Positions 38,303 through 46,400 of a stretch of 64,000 nt of DNA are shown piece after piece. The notes under the pieces were generated by a model. It worked only from the letters and a program-made list of their open reading frames with translations, ran no database searches and had not been told where the DNA came from. Source of the DNA: Pseudoblastomonas marina (GTDB taxonomy: Bacteria; Pseudomonadota; Alphaproteobacteria; Sphingomonadales; Sphingomonadaceae); assembly GCF_014641655.1 (NCBI RefSeq), contig NZ_BMID01000001.1:62001-126000 (forward strand), given 5' to 3'. How positions within the stretch are numbered: position 1 is the first letter of the stretch; every line of letters starts with the position of its first letter. The translations under genes and the position numbers were made by a program.

Positions 38303-38328
38303 TTGACATTGAGCGCGAATCATGACAA
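38303..38328 (+). promoter_or_regulatory. Candidate promoter and XRE operator for the 38361 operon
   Basis: TTGACAT and ATGACAA form an imperfect inverted repeat (TTGwCAT arms, 12-base spacer), and TTGACA (38303-38308) is a perfect -35 hexamer. The -10 at 17 bases (CAAATA) is poor. The arms are what a small XRE dimer would bind, so autorepression by the operon's own regulator is inferred. Confidence 0.5.
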
Positions 38329-38360
38329 ATACGCTTTACATCAAGATAAGGACCCTTGCC

Positions 38361-38549
38361 ATGAAACAGATCCAACAAGCCCTCCTGCTCGCCGCGGCGA
38401 TGATCGGGATCGCGCTGCTTTCGGTGGTCGACATCGTACCCGAGGAAATTGCCCAGTTCGCGCCCTTCGCGCTGCTCGCCCTTTTCCCGGGAGCATGGCT
38501 CGTCGGCAATCGCCGGAACTGCAACCCCTTCAAGCGGAGCAAGGCATGA
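38361..38549 (+). CDS. Small two-TM protein (62 aa), first gene of a membrane/XRE operon
   Basis: Short protein with two hydrophobic segments (about residues 5-24 and 31-48) and a basic tail NRRNCNPFKRSKA. The ATG follows AAGGA. Its stop overlaps the start of the next gene (ATGA at 38546). No family recognised; position suggests it works with the larger membrane protein downstream. Confidence 0.75.
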   Translation: MKQIQQALLLAAAMIGIALLSVVDIVPEEIAQFAPFALLALFPGAWLVGNRRNCNPFKRSKA

Positions 38550-39166
38550 CCGCCGCCAACACCACATCCCGCCTGCGCCATTCGGTTCCGCTCTGGGCCG
38601 CGATGACCTTCGCCAGCTTCGGCGGCGTCGCCGGCCTGGCTATGACCGGAGCCATCAACACGGCGACGACCATGATCCTGATGATCATTCCAGCCGCGCT
38701 GTTCTTCCAGATGATCCGGGTTGCCAACAACGCCGCGGTCGCCAGCGCAAGCTGCGGTGGAAAGGGCGAGGCGCAGCGCGCATACATCAAGCGCGTGGCG
38801 ATCTTCAGTTCGCTCTACCTCGTGGTATTCGCGATCCAGATCGCGGTGCTCAAGGCCGGCGATCCGCCGATGGCGCTGCGGGCGGCATTGAGCGTCTTGC
38901 CTGGACTGGCCGTGGTCGGGATCTTCTGGGCGATCGGTCGCCTGATCGTGGAGGAGCAGGACGAATTCCTGCGCATGCTGATCGTGCGCCAGGCCTTGAT
39001 TGCGACCGGTTTCGCGCTGGGTGCGGCGACGATCTGGGGGTTTCTCGAAGTCGGTGGCGTGGTCCCGCATCTGGACGCCTATTGGGTCGCGGTCGTCTGG
39101 TTCTTCGGCCAGTTCATCGGTACGGCGTCCAATCGCATCACCTATGGCAGTTGGGGCGCGTTGTGA
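38546..39166 (+). CDS. Six-TM membrane protein of an XRE-linked module, unknown
   Basis: A 206-residue polytopic protein with about six hydrophobic helices and a charged loop containing EEQDEFLRMLIVRQAL (about residues 135-150). The pattern resembles membrane proteins that sit in front of short XRE regulators and are thought to sense an unknown signal. Coupled on both sides by 4-nt overlaps (38546-38549, 39163-39166). Confidence 0.8.
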   Translation: MTAANTTSRLRHSVPLWAAMTFASFGGVAGLAMTGAINTATTMILMIIPAALFFQMIRVANNAAVASASCGGKGEAQRAYIKRVAIFSSLYLVVFAIQIAVLKAGDPPMALRAALSVLPGLAVVGIFWAIGRLIVEEQDEFLRMLIVRQALIATGFALGAATIWGFLEVGGVVPHLDAYWVAVVWFFGQFIGTASNRITYGSWGAL

Positions 39167-39372
39167 AAAACCGGCTCAAGGTGCTGCGCGCCGAACGCGA
39201 CTGGTCGCAGCAGGAACTGGCCGAGCGGCTCGCCGTCTCGCGCCAGTCGGTCAACGCGATCGAAACCGGGCGCTACGACCCGTCGCTTCCGCTCGCATTC
39301 AGGATAGCGCAAGTCTTCGAGCTCCACATCGAGGATATCTTCGCGCCGGAAGAAGAGGGAGAAGGGCGATGA
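39163..39372 (+). CDS. Short XRE family transcriptional regulator (69 aa)
   Basis: Minimal HTH regulator: the helix-turn-helix lies in WSQQELAERLAVSRQSVNAIETG (about residues 15-37), followed by the IFAPEEE tail. It starts with GTG overlapping the previous stop. It is expected to repress this operon through the repeat at 38303-38328. No dimer or effector domain is present, so the membrane protein upstream would be the sensing partner. Confidence 0.87.
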   Translation: MKNRLKVLRAERDWSQQELAERLAVSRQSVNAIETGRYDPSLPLAFRIAQVFELHIEDIFAPEEEGEGR

Positions 39373-39488
39373 AGAAGATGACCAACGCCATCATGCTCGC
39401 GGCATCGCTGCTGCTGGTTGCTTCTTGCTCTGCGCCCGGCGTGTGCGACGATGCGCAGGATCGACTGACCCTGCCCGTCCTGATGTAG
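39369..39488 (+). CDS. Tiny lipoprotein (39 aa), last gene of the XRE module
   Basis: Starts as ATGA on the XRE stop. Signal peptide with lipobox LVASC (Cys20), leaving a mature lipopeptide of about 20 residues ending LTLPVLM. A second cysteine follows at GVCDD. Function unknown; the overlap makes it a fixed part of the operon. Confidence 0.65.
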   Translation: MKKMTNAIMLAASLLLVASCSAPGVCDDAQDRLTLPVLM

Positions 39489-39548
39489 GACTGTCCCCGC
39501 CCGGCCGGACAAGCCCGGTTGACCCGGATACGATTTTCGCGACAACTC

Positions 39549-39568
39549 ATTCCTCCTAAAGGGGGAAT
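39549..39568 (+). promoter_or_regulatory. Hairpin masking the ribosome binding site of the YjgN-like gene
   Basis: ATTCCTCC and GGGGGAAT pair as an 8-bp stem (one G-U) closed by a UAAA loop (39557-39560), ending two bases before the ATG at 39571. The GGGGGAA part is the ribosome binding site, so it would be hidden while the hairpin is formed. This could be a temperature- or ligand-responsive switch, or may only tune the rate. Confidence 0.55.
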
Positions 39569-39570
39569 CG

Positions 39571-40656
39571 ATGGACGAACAGGATGCGGGCGGGCACTCC
39601 GCTTTCCGCTTTCACGGCACTTGGCGCGAATTCGCCGCGATTGCCTTTCCGAACCTGCTGCTGACGATCGTGACGCTGGGAGTGTATCGCTTCTGGGCCA
39701 AGACGCGCGAGCGCAAATATCTCTGGGGTCGAACCCAGTTCATCGACGAGCGGCTCGAATGGACCGGCACGGGGCTTGAGCTGTTCTTCGGCTTCTTGCT
39801 GGTTTTGGTATTGTTCTTCGGCCCGTATTTCTTTGTCAGTCTGGTGCTCAACCGGCTGGTCTTCGACAATCAACCGGGGCTCGCCGGAGCGCTGCTGCTG
39901 GGCGTGTTCGTCCTGACCTTCTACCTCGGCGGCGTCGCGCTGTTCCGTGCCTTGCGCTATCGCATGGGGCGGACCTACTGGCACGGCATCCGTGGCGGCA
40001 GCGACGATCGCGGCTGGTCCTATGGCTGGTCCTATGTCTGGAAATGGGCGGTCGGGTACCTCGTTCTCGGACTGCTTGTGCCCTGGGCGATGATCCAGCT
40101 CTGGAACGAACGCTGGAACCAGATGAGCTTCGGTCCCTTTCGCTTTCGTGCCGAAGGCGATGCGGGCGATTTGATGAAGCGCTATTTGCTGTTCTACGCG
40201 GCGCCCTTCGTCTTCTTCGCCGCCGCGCTGGTGTTCGGCATCGTGATGGCGGCATCGGGCATCGCGGAGGGCGATTCGGATGTCGTGAATGCCGGCGCGG
40301 TGATCGGCTTCGTGCTGTTCTTCCTCGGCTTCTATGCGCTCATCGGATTCATCGCATTGTTCTATTACGCGAAATATTTCCGTGTCGCGATCTCCGGCCT
40401 GAGCCTCGAGAACCTCGATTTCCGCTTCGATGCGAGCACCCAGGACTGGTTCAAGCTGTTTCTGGTCGACATCCTGCTCGTCGTCGGCACGCTGGGGATA
40501 GGATGGATCTTCCTCTCCTACCGCCACTGGAAATTCTTCGTCACTCACATGGAAGCCTATGGCGAGATCGATCTCGACCGGCTGACCCAGTCGGACACGC
40601 AGCGTTCCAAGCATGGCGAAGGCCTGCTCGATGCGTTCGACATGGGAGCGTTCTAG
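39571..40656 (+). CDS. YjgN family (DUF898) inner-membrane protein
   Basis: A 361-residue integral membrane protein with about eight helices, matching the DUF898/YjgN family (start FRFHGTWREFAAIAFPNLLL, then LGVYRFWAKTRER and YWHGIRGG, repeated pattern in the two halves). Function unknown. The ribosome site is inside a hairpin. It is followed after three bases by a M48 peptidase, a common pairing. Confidence 0.87.
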   Translation: MDEQDAGGHSAFRFHGTWREFAAIAFPNLLLTIVTLGVYRFWAKTRERKYLWGRTQFIDERLEWTGTGLELFFGFLLVLVLFFGPYFFVSLVLNRLVFDNQPGLAGALLLGVFVLTFYLGGVALFRALRYRMGRTYWHGIRGGSDDRGWSYGWSYVWKWAVGYLVLGLLVPWAMIQLWNERWNQMSFGPFRFRAEGDAGDLMKRYLLFYAAPFVFFAAALVFGIVMAASGIAEGDSDVVNAGAVIGFVLFFLGFYALIGFIALFYYAKYFRVAISGLSLENLDFRFDASTQDWFKLFLVDILLVVGTLGIGWIFLSYRHWKFFVTHMEAYGEIDLDRLTQSDTQRSKHGEGLLDAFDMGAF

Positions 40657-40659
40657 GCC

Positions 40660-41820
40660 GTGTCGCGCTTCCCGGCCTGGCATTACGACGGCTCCAGCGC
40701 GGTCCGGCGCTACGTCCTGATCGAACCGTTCGGGCGCGAATTCCGCGTGATCGAGGACGAGGCGGTCATCGGCGAATACAAATTCGCCGATCTCACCTTC
40801 AATGACGACCAGGGCGAATACCTGACCTATCGCCATGCCGAGATCGACGGCTGGCGGCTGGGCGTGAGCAATCCGCTCGCGCCGGAACTCGAAGGGCGGC
40901 TGCCCGCGCAGGTCCGTTATGGCGGCTTCATCGACCGGATCGGGCTGGGCAGGGCGGCGGTGATCCTCGCAGGGATCAGCGCCATCGCGGGGACCATCTT
41001 CTTGACCGCACCGACCTGGATCGCCCCGCTCGTGCCGCAGAGCACCGAGGCGAGGATCGGCGAATTGCTGTTCGACGATTTCGGCGGGCGGGTGTGCTCG
41101 ACGGCGGATGGCGACGCGGCGCTGGCGAAGCTCGTCGAAAAGCTCGACGGCACGGACGAGAACCTGCGCGTCGAAGTGGTCAACATGAACATGGTCAACG
41201 CGGTGGCGCTGCCCGGCGGGCGCGTCCTGCTGTTCGACGGCCTGCTCGCCGAGGCGGAATCGCCCGAGGAAGCCGCCGCCGTGCTCGGCCACGAGATCGG
41301 CCATGTGCGCAAACGCCACGTGATGCAGTCGCTCCTGCGCCAGATGGGTCTTTCGGTGCTGCTCGGCGGAATGGACGGCGCTGGGGGATCGACCGTGTCA
41401 GGACTGCTCTCGCTCAGCTATTCGCGCGATGCCGAACGCGAGGCCGACACCTATAGCATCGCACGGATGCAGGGCGCACGTATCTCGCCCGAAGGTGGAG
41501 CGGCCCTGTTCGATCGACTCGCGGGCGAAGACGGTCCCGAAGGCTCGGCGCGGACGATGATCGGCTACATTTCGAGCCACCCGCATTCGGACGAGCGCGC
41601 CGATGCGTTTCGCGAGGCAGCCGAGGGTGGCGATTACGACCCGGCGCTCAGCGATACCGAGTGGCGCGCGCTGCAGGAAATGTGCGCGGAGGATCCCGAC
41701 GTCGCGGAAAGCGCGTCGATCATCACCCTTCCCGTCGACGAAGCCCGCAAAGGGCGCGACGACGAAGCGGAAGAATCGGTTGCTTCGCCCGTGCCGGTTC
41801 GCGACCAACGCGCGCGATGA
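40660..41820 (+). CDS. M48 family metallopeptidase
   Basis: Zinc endopeptidase of 386 residues with one N-terminal-half transmembrane helix (about residues 98-122) and HEIGH at 211-215 plus the third ligand Glu261 in EREAD. The first 90 residues form a soluble domain unique to the YjgN-linked subtype. It starts with GTG. Expected to cut membrane or periplasmic proteins for quality control. Overlaps the hydrolase by four bases. Confidence 0.9.
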   Translation: MSRFPAWHYDGSSAVRRYVLIEPFGREFRVIEDEAVIGEYKFADLTFNDDQGEYLTYRHAEIDGWRLGVSNPLAPELEGRLPAQVRYGGFIDRIGLGRAAVILAGISAIAGTIFLTAPTWIAPLVPQSTEARIGELLFDDFGGRVCSTADGDAALAKLVEKLDGTDENLRVEVVNMNMVNAVALPGGRVLLFDGLLAEAESPEEAAAVLGHEIGHVRKRHVMQSLLRQMGLSVLLGGMDGAGGSTVSGLLSLSYSRDAEREADTYSIARMQGARISPEGGAALFDRLAGEDGPEGSARTMIGYISSHPHSDERADAFREAAEGGDYDPALSDTEWRALQEMCAEDPDVAESASIITLPVDEARKGRDDEAEESVASPVPVRDQRAR

Positions 41821-42581
41821 CCGACCCGCTTTTCCTCGACCTGTGCGATGGCCGTCGGATCGCTTATCGGTTCGCTGACGGGCAGGGGCCGCTGCTGGTG
41901 TTCCTGCCGGGATACCTTTCGGACATGGAGGGCAGCAAGGCGACCGCACTCTTCGACTGGGCGTCGCGCAATGGCCGCGCCTGCCTCCTGCTCGATTATT
42001 CGGGCTGCGGTTCGAGCTCGGGCGAATTCGCGGACGGCACGTTGAGCCGCTGGCGCGACGAAGTGGTCGCACTGGTCGGGCATGTCGGCGGCAGCGAAGG
42101 CGATGACAGCGCAGTGCTCGTCGGCTCGTCGATGGGCGGCTGGCTGATGCTGCTCGCGGCACGCGCGCTGGGCGATCGTTGCGCCGGGCTGGTCGGGATC
42201 GCGGCAGCGCCAGACTTTACCGACTGGGGGTACGATGCGGACCAGAAGCGCAAGCTAGCCGACGGCGAAACGATCCACGAGGACAACGATTACGGCTACC
42301 CGCCCACGCCCACCCATCCCGGCTTCTGGGCCGACGGGCAGGCCAACCGCCAGCTCGAGGAGACCATCCCGCTGACCTGTCCGGTGGTGCTGCTGCACGG
42401 CCAGCGTGACAACGAGGTGCCGTGGGAGGTCTCGCTGCGACTGGCCGACAAGCTCGGTTCAGACGATGTGCAGGTCCTGCTGGTCAAGGATGCCGATCAC
42501 CGCATGTCGCGCGATATCGATGTCGCGCGGCTGCTCGATACGATCGCTTCCTTTCTCGACCGCCTGAAAGACCACGCGTGA
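41817..42581 (+). CDS. Alpha/beta hydrolase
   Basis: A 254-residue alpha/beta hydrolase with nucleophile Ser105 in GSSMGGW, an acid in HGQRDNEVPW and His in DADHRMS. The small cap and the start LDLCDGRRIAYRFADG suggest an ABHD10-like esterase or thioesterase. Coupled to M48 (41817-41820) and to the next gene (42578-42581). Substrate unknown. Confidence 0.87.
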   Translation: MTDPLFLDLCDGRRIAYRFADGQGPLLVFLPGYLSDMEGSKATALFDWASRNGRACLLLDYSGCGSSSGEFADGTLSRWRDEVVALVGHVGGSEGDDSAVLVGSSMGGWLMLLAARALGDRCAGLVGIAAAPDFTDWGYDADQKRKLADGETIHEDNDYGYPPTPTHPGFWADGQANRQLEETIPLTCPVVLLHGQRDNEVPWEVSLRLADKLGSDDVQVLLVKDADHRMSRDIDVARLLDTIASFLDRLKDHA

Positions 42582-43330
42582 TAGCCACCGCCTTCCTCGC
42601 CACCGCATTGCAATCGGCCAGCCTGCCGATCGCGCAGGACCCGCGCCTGGCAGAATGCCTCGCACAGGCGCGCCGCGATCCGACCACCGCGATCGCCAAT
42701 GGCGGTAGCTGGCTGGGCGAAACCTCGGGTTCGGGGAGCGCCGCGCCGCAGACCTGCCTCGGGATCGCCTATACCAGCCTGTTGCGCTGGCAGGCGGCGA
42801 GCGACGCGTTCCTTGCCGCGCGCGATGCGACGCCCGAAACCGACCGCGCCGGACGCGCGCGACTCGGGGCGATGGCAGGCAATGCGCTGCTCGCCGTGCC
42901 CGATCCGCTCGAAGCGTTGCCGACCCTGCGCATGGCACGGGACGACGCCCGCGCGGCCGGTGAAACCGAGCTCGCCGGCGAAACCGCGGTCGATCTCGCG
43001 CGTGCCTTCGTTGCGCTCGAGCAGGTCGAAGATGCCGAGGCGGCGCTCGCCGATGCGCGCGCGGATGCGCCGCAATTCGCGCTCGGCTGGCTGCTTTCGG
43101 CCACGCTCGCACGGCGGACCGGCGACCTCGCAAGCGCGCAGGGCTTCATCGAAACCGCCATCGGCCTCGCGCCCGAAGACCTTGAAGCGGGGCTCGAGGC
43201 AGGCGTTATCGCCGCGCTCGACGGCCGCGAGGATGCGGCGCGGGCTAGCTTCGAGTCGGTTGTCGCGCTGGCGCCCGATTCCAAACAGGCCGACCGCGCT
43301 CGCGCCTATCTCGCGCAGCTTGCCGAGTGA
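42578..43330 (+). CDS. Exported TPR-like repeat protein
   Basis: A 250-residue protein with a short hydrophobic start (GTG at 42578) ending near SLPIAQ and then Ala-rich helical repeats of tetratricopeptide type (LRWQAASDAFLAAR and QVEDAEAALADA). Likely periplasmic scaffold. Last of a four-gene coupled operon with YjgN, M48 and the hydrolase. Confidence 0.78.
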   Translation: MIATAFLATALQSASLPIAQDPRLAECLAQARRDPTTAIANGGSWLGETSGSGSAAPQTCLGIAYTSLLRWQAASDAFLAARDATPETDRAGRARLGAMAGNALLAVPDPLEALPTLRMARDDARAAGETELAGETAVDLARAFVALEQVEDAEAALADARADAPQFALGWLLSATLARRTGDLASAQGFIETAIGLAPEDLEAGLEAGVIAALDGREDAARASFESVVALAPDSKQADRARAYLAQLAE

Positions 43331-43482
43331 GCGCACATCGCGCTCCGTTCCGTAGCGGAAACCGCTTCGTCCCGGACGCCACTACAAGCCCTTGCGATAG
43401 TTCGGCGCGAAGCGCATAGGCCCGCCCGGAGACCCGCGCCGTCGCGCGTGGGAGAGGATTGGACAGCCGGCTGGAGCATTGC

Positions 43483-46400
43483 ATGGCGGCGAATAAGAAA
43501 GCGGCGGCAGCGTCCGGCGCGAAGGCGAATACCAAGCGCGTTCCGCGCAAACTGGCGGAGGAGATCGGCAGGCGCATCGCCGGTTCGCTATTGCCCGACG
43601 AGCCCGAACTCACCGGCAAGGCCTTGGACGAGGCGGCGAAATTCACCGCGCGCACCGCGATGCAGCGCGACGCGGACGAACCCACCTTCGCGATCGAGAC
43701 GATCAGCGGTTCGGCATCCGAACGCTTCATGCGGATCGCGATCGTCAACGACGACATGCCGTTCCTGGTCGATTCCATTGCGCTGACCCTCGCCAATGCA
43801 GGTGCCGCGATCCATCGCCTCGTTCACCCCGTATTGTGCGTGGAGCGCAACGCGAAGGGGCGTCTCGAGGACGTGCCGAAGAACCCCGCGAAAGACTGTC
43901 GGCGCGAGTCGATGATCTATATCGAGACCGACCGGATCGATGCGAAGCATCGCCACGAGCTCGAAAAGGCGATCGCCTCGACCCTGGCGGACACGCGCGC
44001 CGCGGTGACCGACTGGCCCAGGATGCAGGAACTGATGGCGGCCGATGCCGAACGGCTCGGCGATTCCGAAAGTGCTGCGCTGCTGCAGTGGCTCAACGCC
44101 GGCAACCTCACCCAGCTCGGGCACATTACCCGCTATCGCGACGGTTCGCACAGCGACGTCCTCGGCATCTGCCGCAAGAGCAGCAAGTCGGTGCTGTTCG
44201 ACCAGAGCTACGATCGCGCGTTCAAGTGGTTCGAGGATGCTGCCGACGGTTCGCGCTCGAAGGGCGCGCTGATCATCAAGTCGAACCGGCTGAGCAAAGT
44301 CCACCGCCAGGTCCCGCTCGACCTGTTCATCGTTCCCGTCCGAGAGCAGGGCAAGGTCACCGCGCTGTCGGTCCATGCCGGCGTCTGGACCAGCGCCGCG
44401 CTGGCGACCACGCCGACCGAGATTCCCGTCTTGCGTTCGCGGCTCGGCGAGCTGATCGCCAAGTTCGATTTCGATCCCGGCGGCCATGCCGGCAAGGCAC
44501 TGGTGCATGCGCTGCGCACCCTCCCGCACGATCTGGTGATCGGGTTCGAGGCCGACGACCTCGAACGCATCGTCACCGCGATGATGAGCCTGACCGATCG
44601 GCCGCGGCCCAAGCTGTCGATGGTGCAGGCCCCGCTTGCCCGGCACCTCTTCGCCTTCGTCTGGCTGCCGCGCGACACGATGTCGACCACGGTGCGCAAG
44701 CAGATCCAGGACATGCTCGGCGATGCCGCCGACGCCACGCTGCTCGACTGGAGCCTGACGATCGAGGGCGGCAATCTGGCCATGCTCCGCTTTGTCTACG
44801 ATATCCGCGACGGGCAGAAGACGCCCGAAGAAGCGCCGCTCGACGAACGGCTGCAGGCAATGGTCCGCGGCTGGAGCGAAGCAGTCGAAGGCGAGCTCGC
44901 CAACCATGAGGAATCAAGCCGCGCGGCGGCAATTGCAGCCCGCTACGCCCCTGCGTTCCCGCTTGGCTACCGGGCGAATTACGGCCCGCTCGAGGCGGCG
45001 ACCGATATCCGGCGGCTGCGCAACCTGTCCGACGAACAAGGTGCCGATGGCGCGCCCATGCGCGGCGCGCGGCTCCATCGCCTGCCAGACGACCAGGGCA
45101 ACCGGCTGCGGCTGAAAGTCTACCAGAAGAAGGGCGTGCTCGCGCTTTCGGACGCAGTGCCCGCGCTCGAGAATTTCGGGTTCCGCGTGCTCGGCGAGGT
45201 TCCGACCCGGCTCGAGGACGGCGAACTCGGCACGATCCACGATTTCGAGCTCGGCCTGCCGGTCGGGGTCACCGCCGAACGCCTGCTCGAGCGCGCCGAG
45301 CCGATCGAGGCGGCGATCGCCGAAGTGCTCAACGGCAATGACGAGAACGATTTCTTCAATTCGTTGATCGTCGCCACCGGCCTCGCCGCGCAGGAAGCCG
45401 AGTGGCTCCGGGCCTGGTTCCGCTACCTCCGCCAGACCGGGATGGGCTTCGGCCTGCCTACCGTCGTCGCGGCGCTCCAGCATGCGCCCGACGTCACGCG
45501 CTCGCTCATCGCCCTGTTCCGCGCGCAGCACGATCCCGACCATGGCAAGGATCGCGATGGCGCGGCGAAGAAGGCGCGCGATGCGGTCCGCCGTGGCCTG
45601 GTGAAGGTGAAGGCAATCAACGACGACCGCCTGCTTCGGCTCTATTCGAGCACGATCGACGCGATCCTGCGCACCAACGCATTCGCCCCGCTGGGCGAGG
45701 ACGCGCTGGCATTCAAGTTCGATTCCTCCAAGGTCCCGGGCTTGCCCAAGCCGCTGCCTTGGCGAGAGATCTTCGTCTATTCGCGCCGCGTCGAAGGCAT
45801 CCACCTGCGCGCCGGCCCGGTCGCGCGCGGGGGCCTGCGCTGGTCCGACCGGCGCGACGATTTCCGCACCGAGGTGCTCGGCCTGATGAAGGCTCAGCGC
45901 GTCAAGAACGCGGTCATCGTGCCGACCGGTGCCAAGGGCGGCTTTTATCCGAAGCAACTGCCCGATCCCTCGCAGGATCGCGATGCCTGGCTGGCCGAGG
46001 GGCAGGCAAGCTACGAAGTCTTCATCCGCGCATTGCTCTCGATCACCGACAACATCGTCGACGACAAGGTCGTGCATCCCGAACGCGTCGTCATCCACGA
46101 CGGCGAGGATCCCTATTTCGTCGTTGCCGCCGACAAGGGCACCGCGACCTATTCCGACGTCGCCAACGGGATCGCCGACGATTTCGGTTTCTGGCTCGAC
46201 GACGCCTTCGCCTCGGGAGGATCGAAGGGCTACGATCACAAGGCGATGGGGATCACCGCTCGCGGCGCGTGGGTTTCGGTCCAGCGTCATTTCCTCGAAA
46301 TGGGCGTCAATGTGCAGGAAGACCCCATTGAGGTCGTCGGCGTCGGCGACATGTCGGGCGACGTGTTCGGCAACGGCATGCTGCTGTCGAAAGCGATCAA

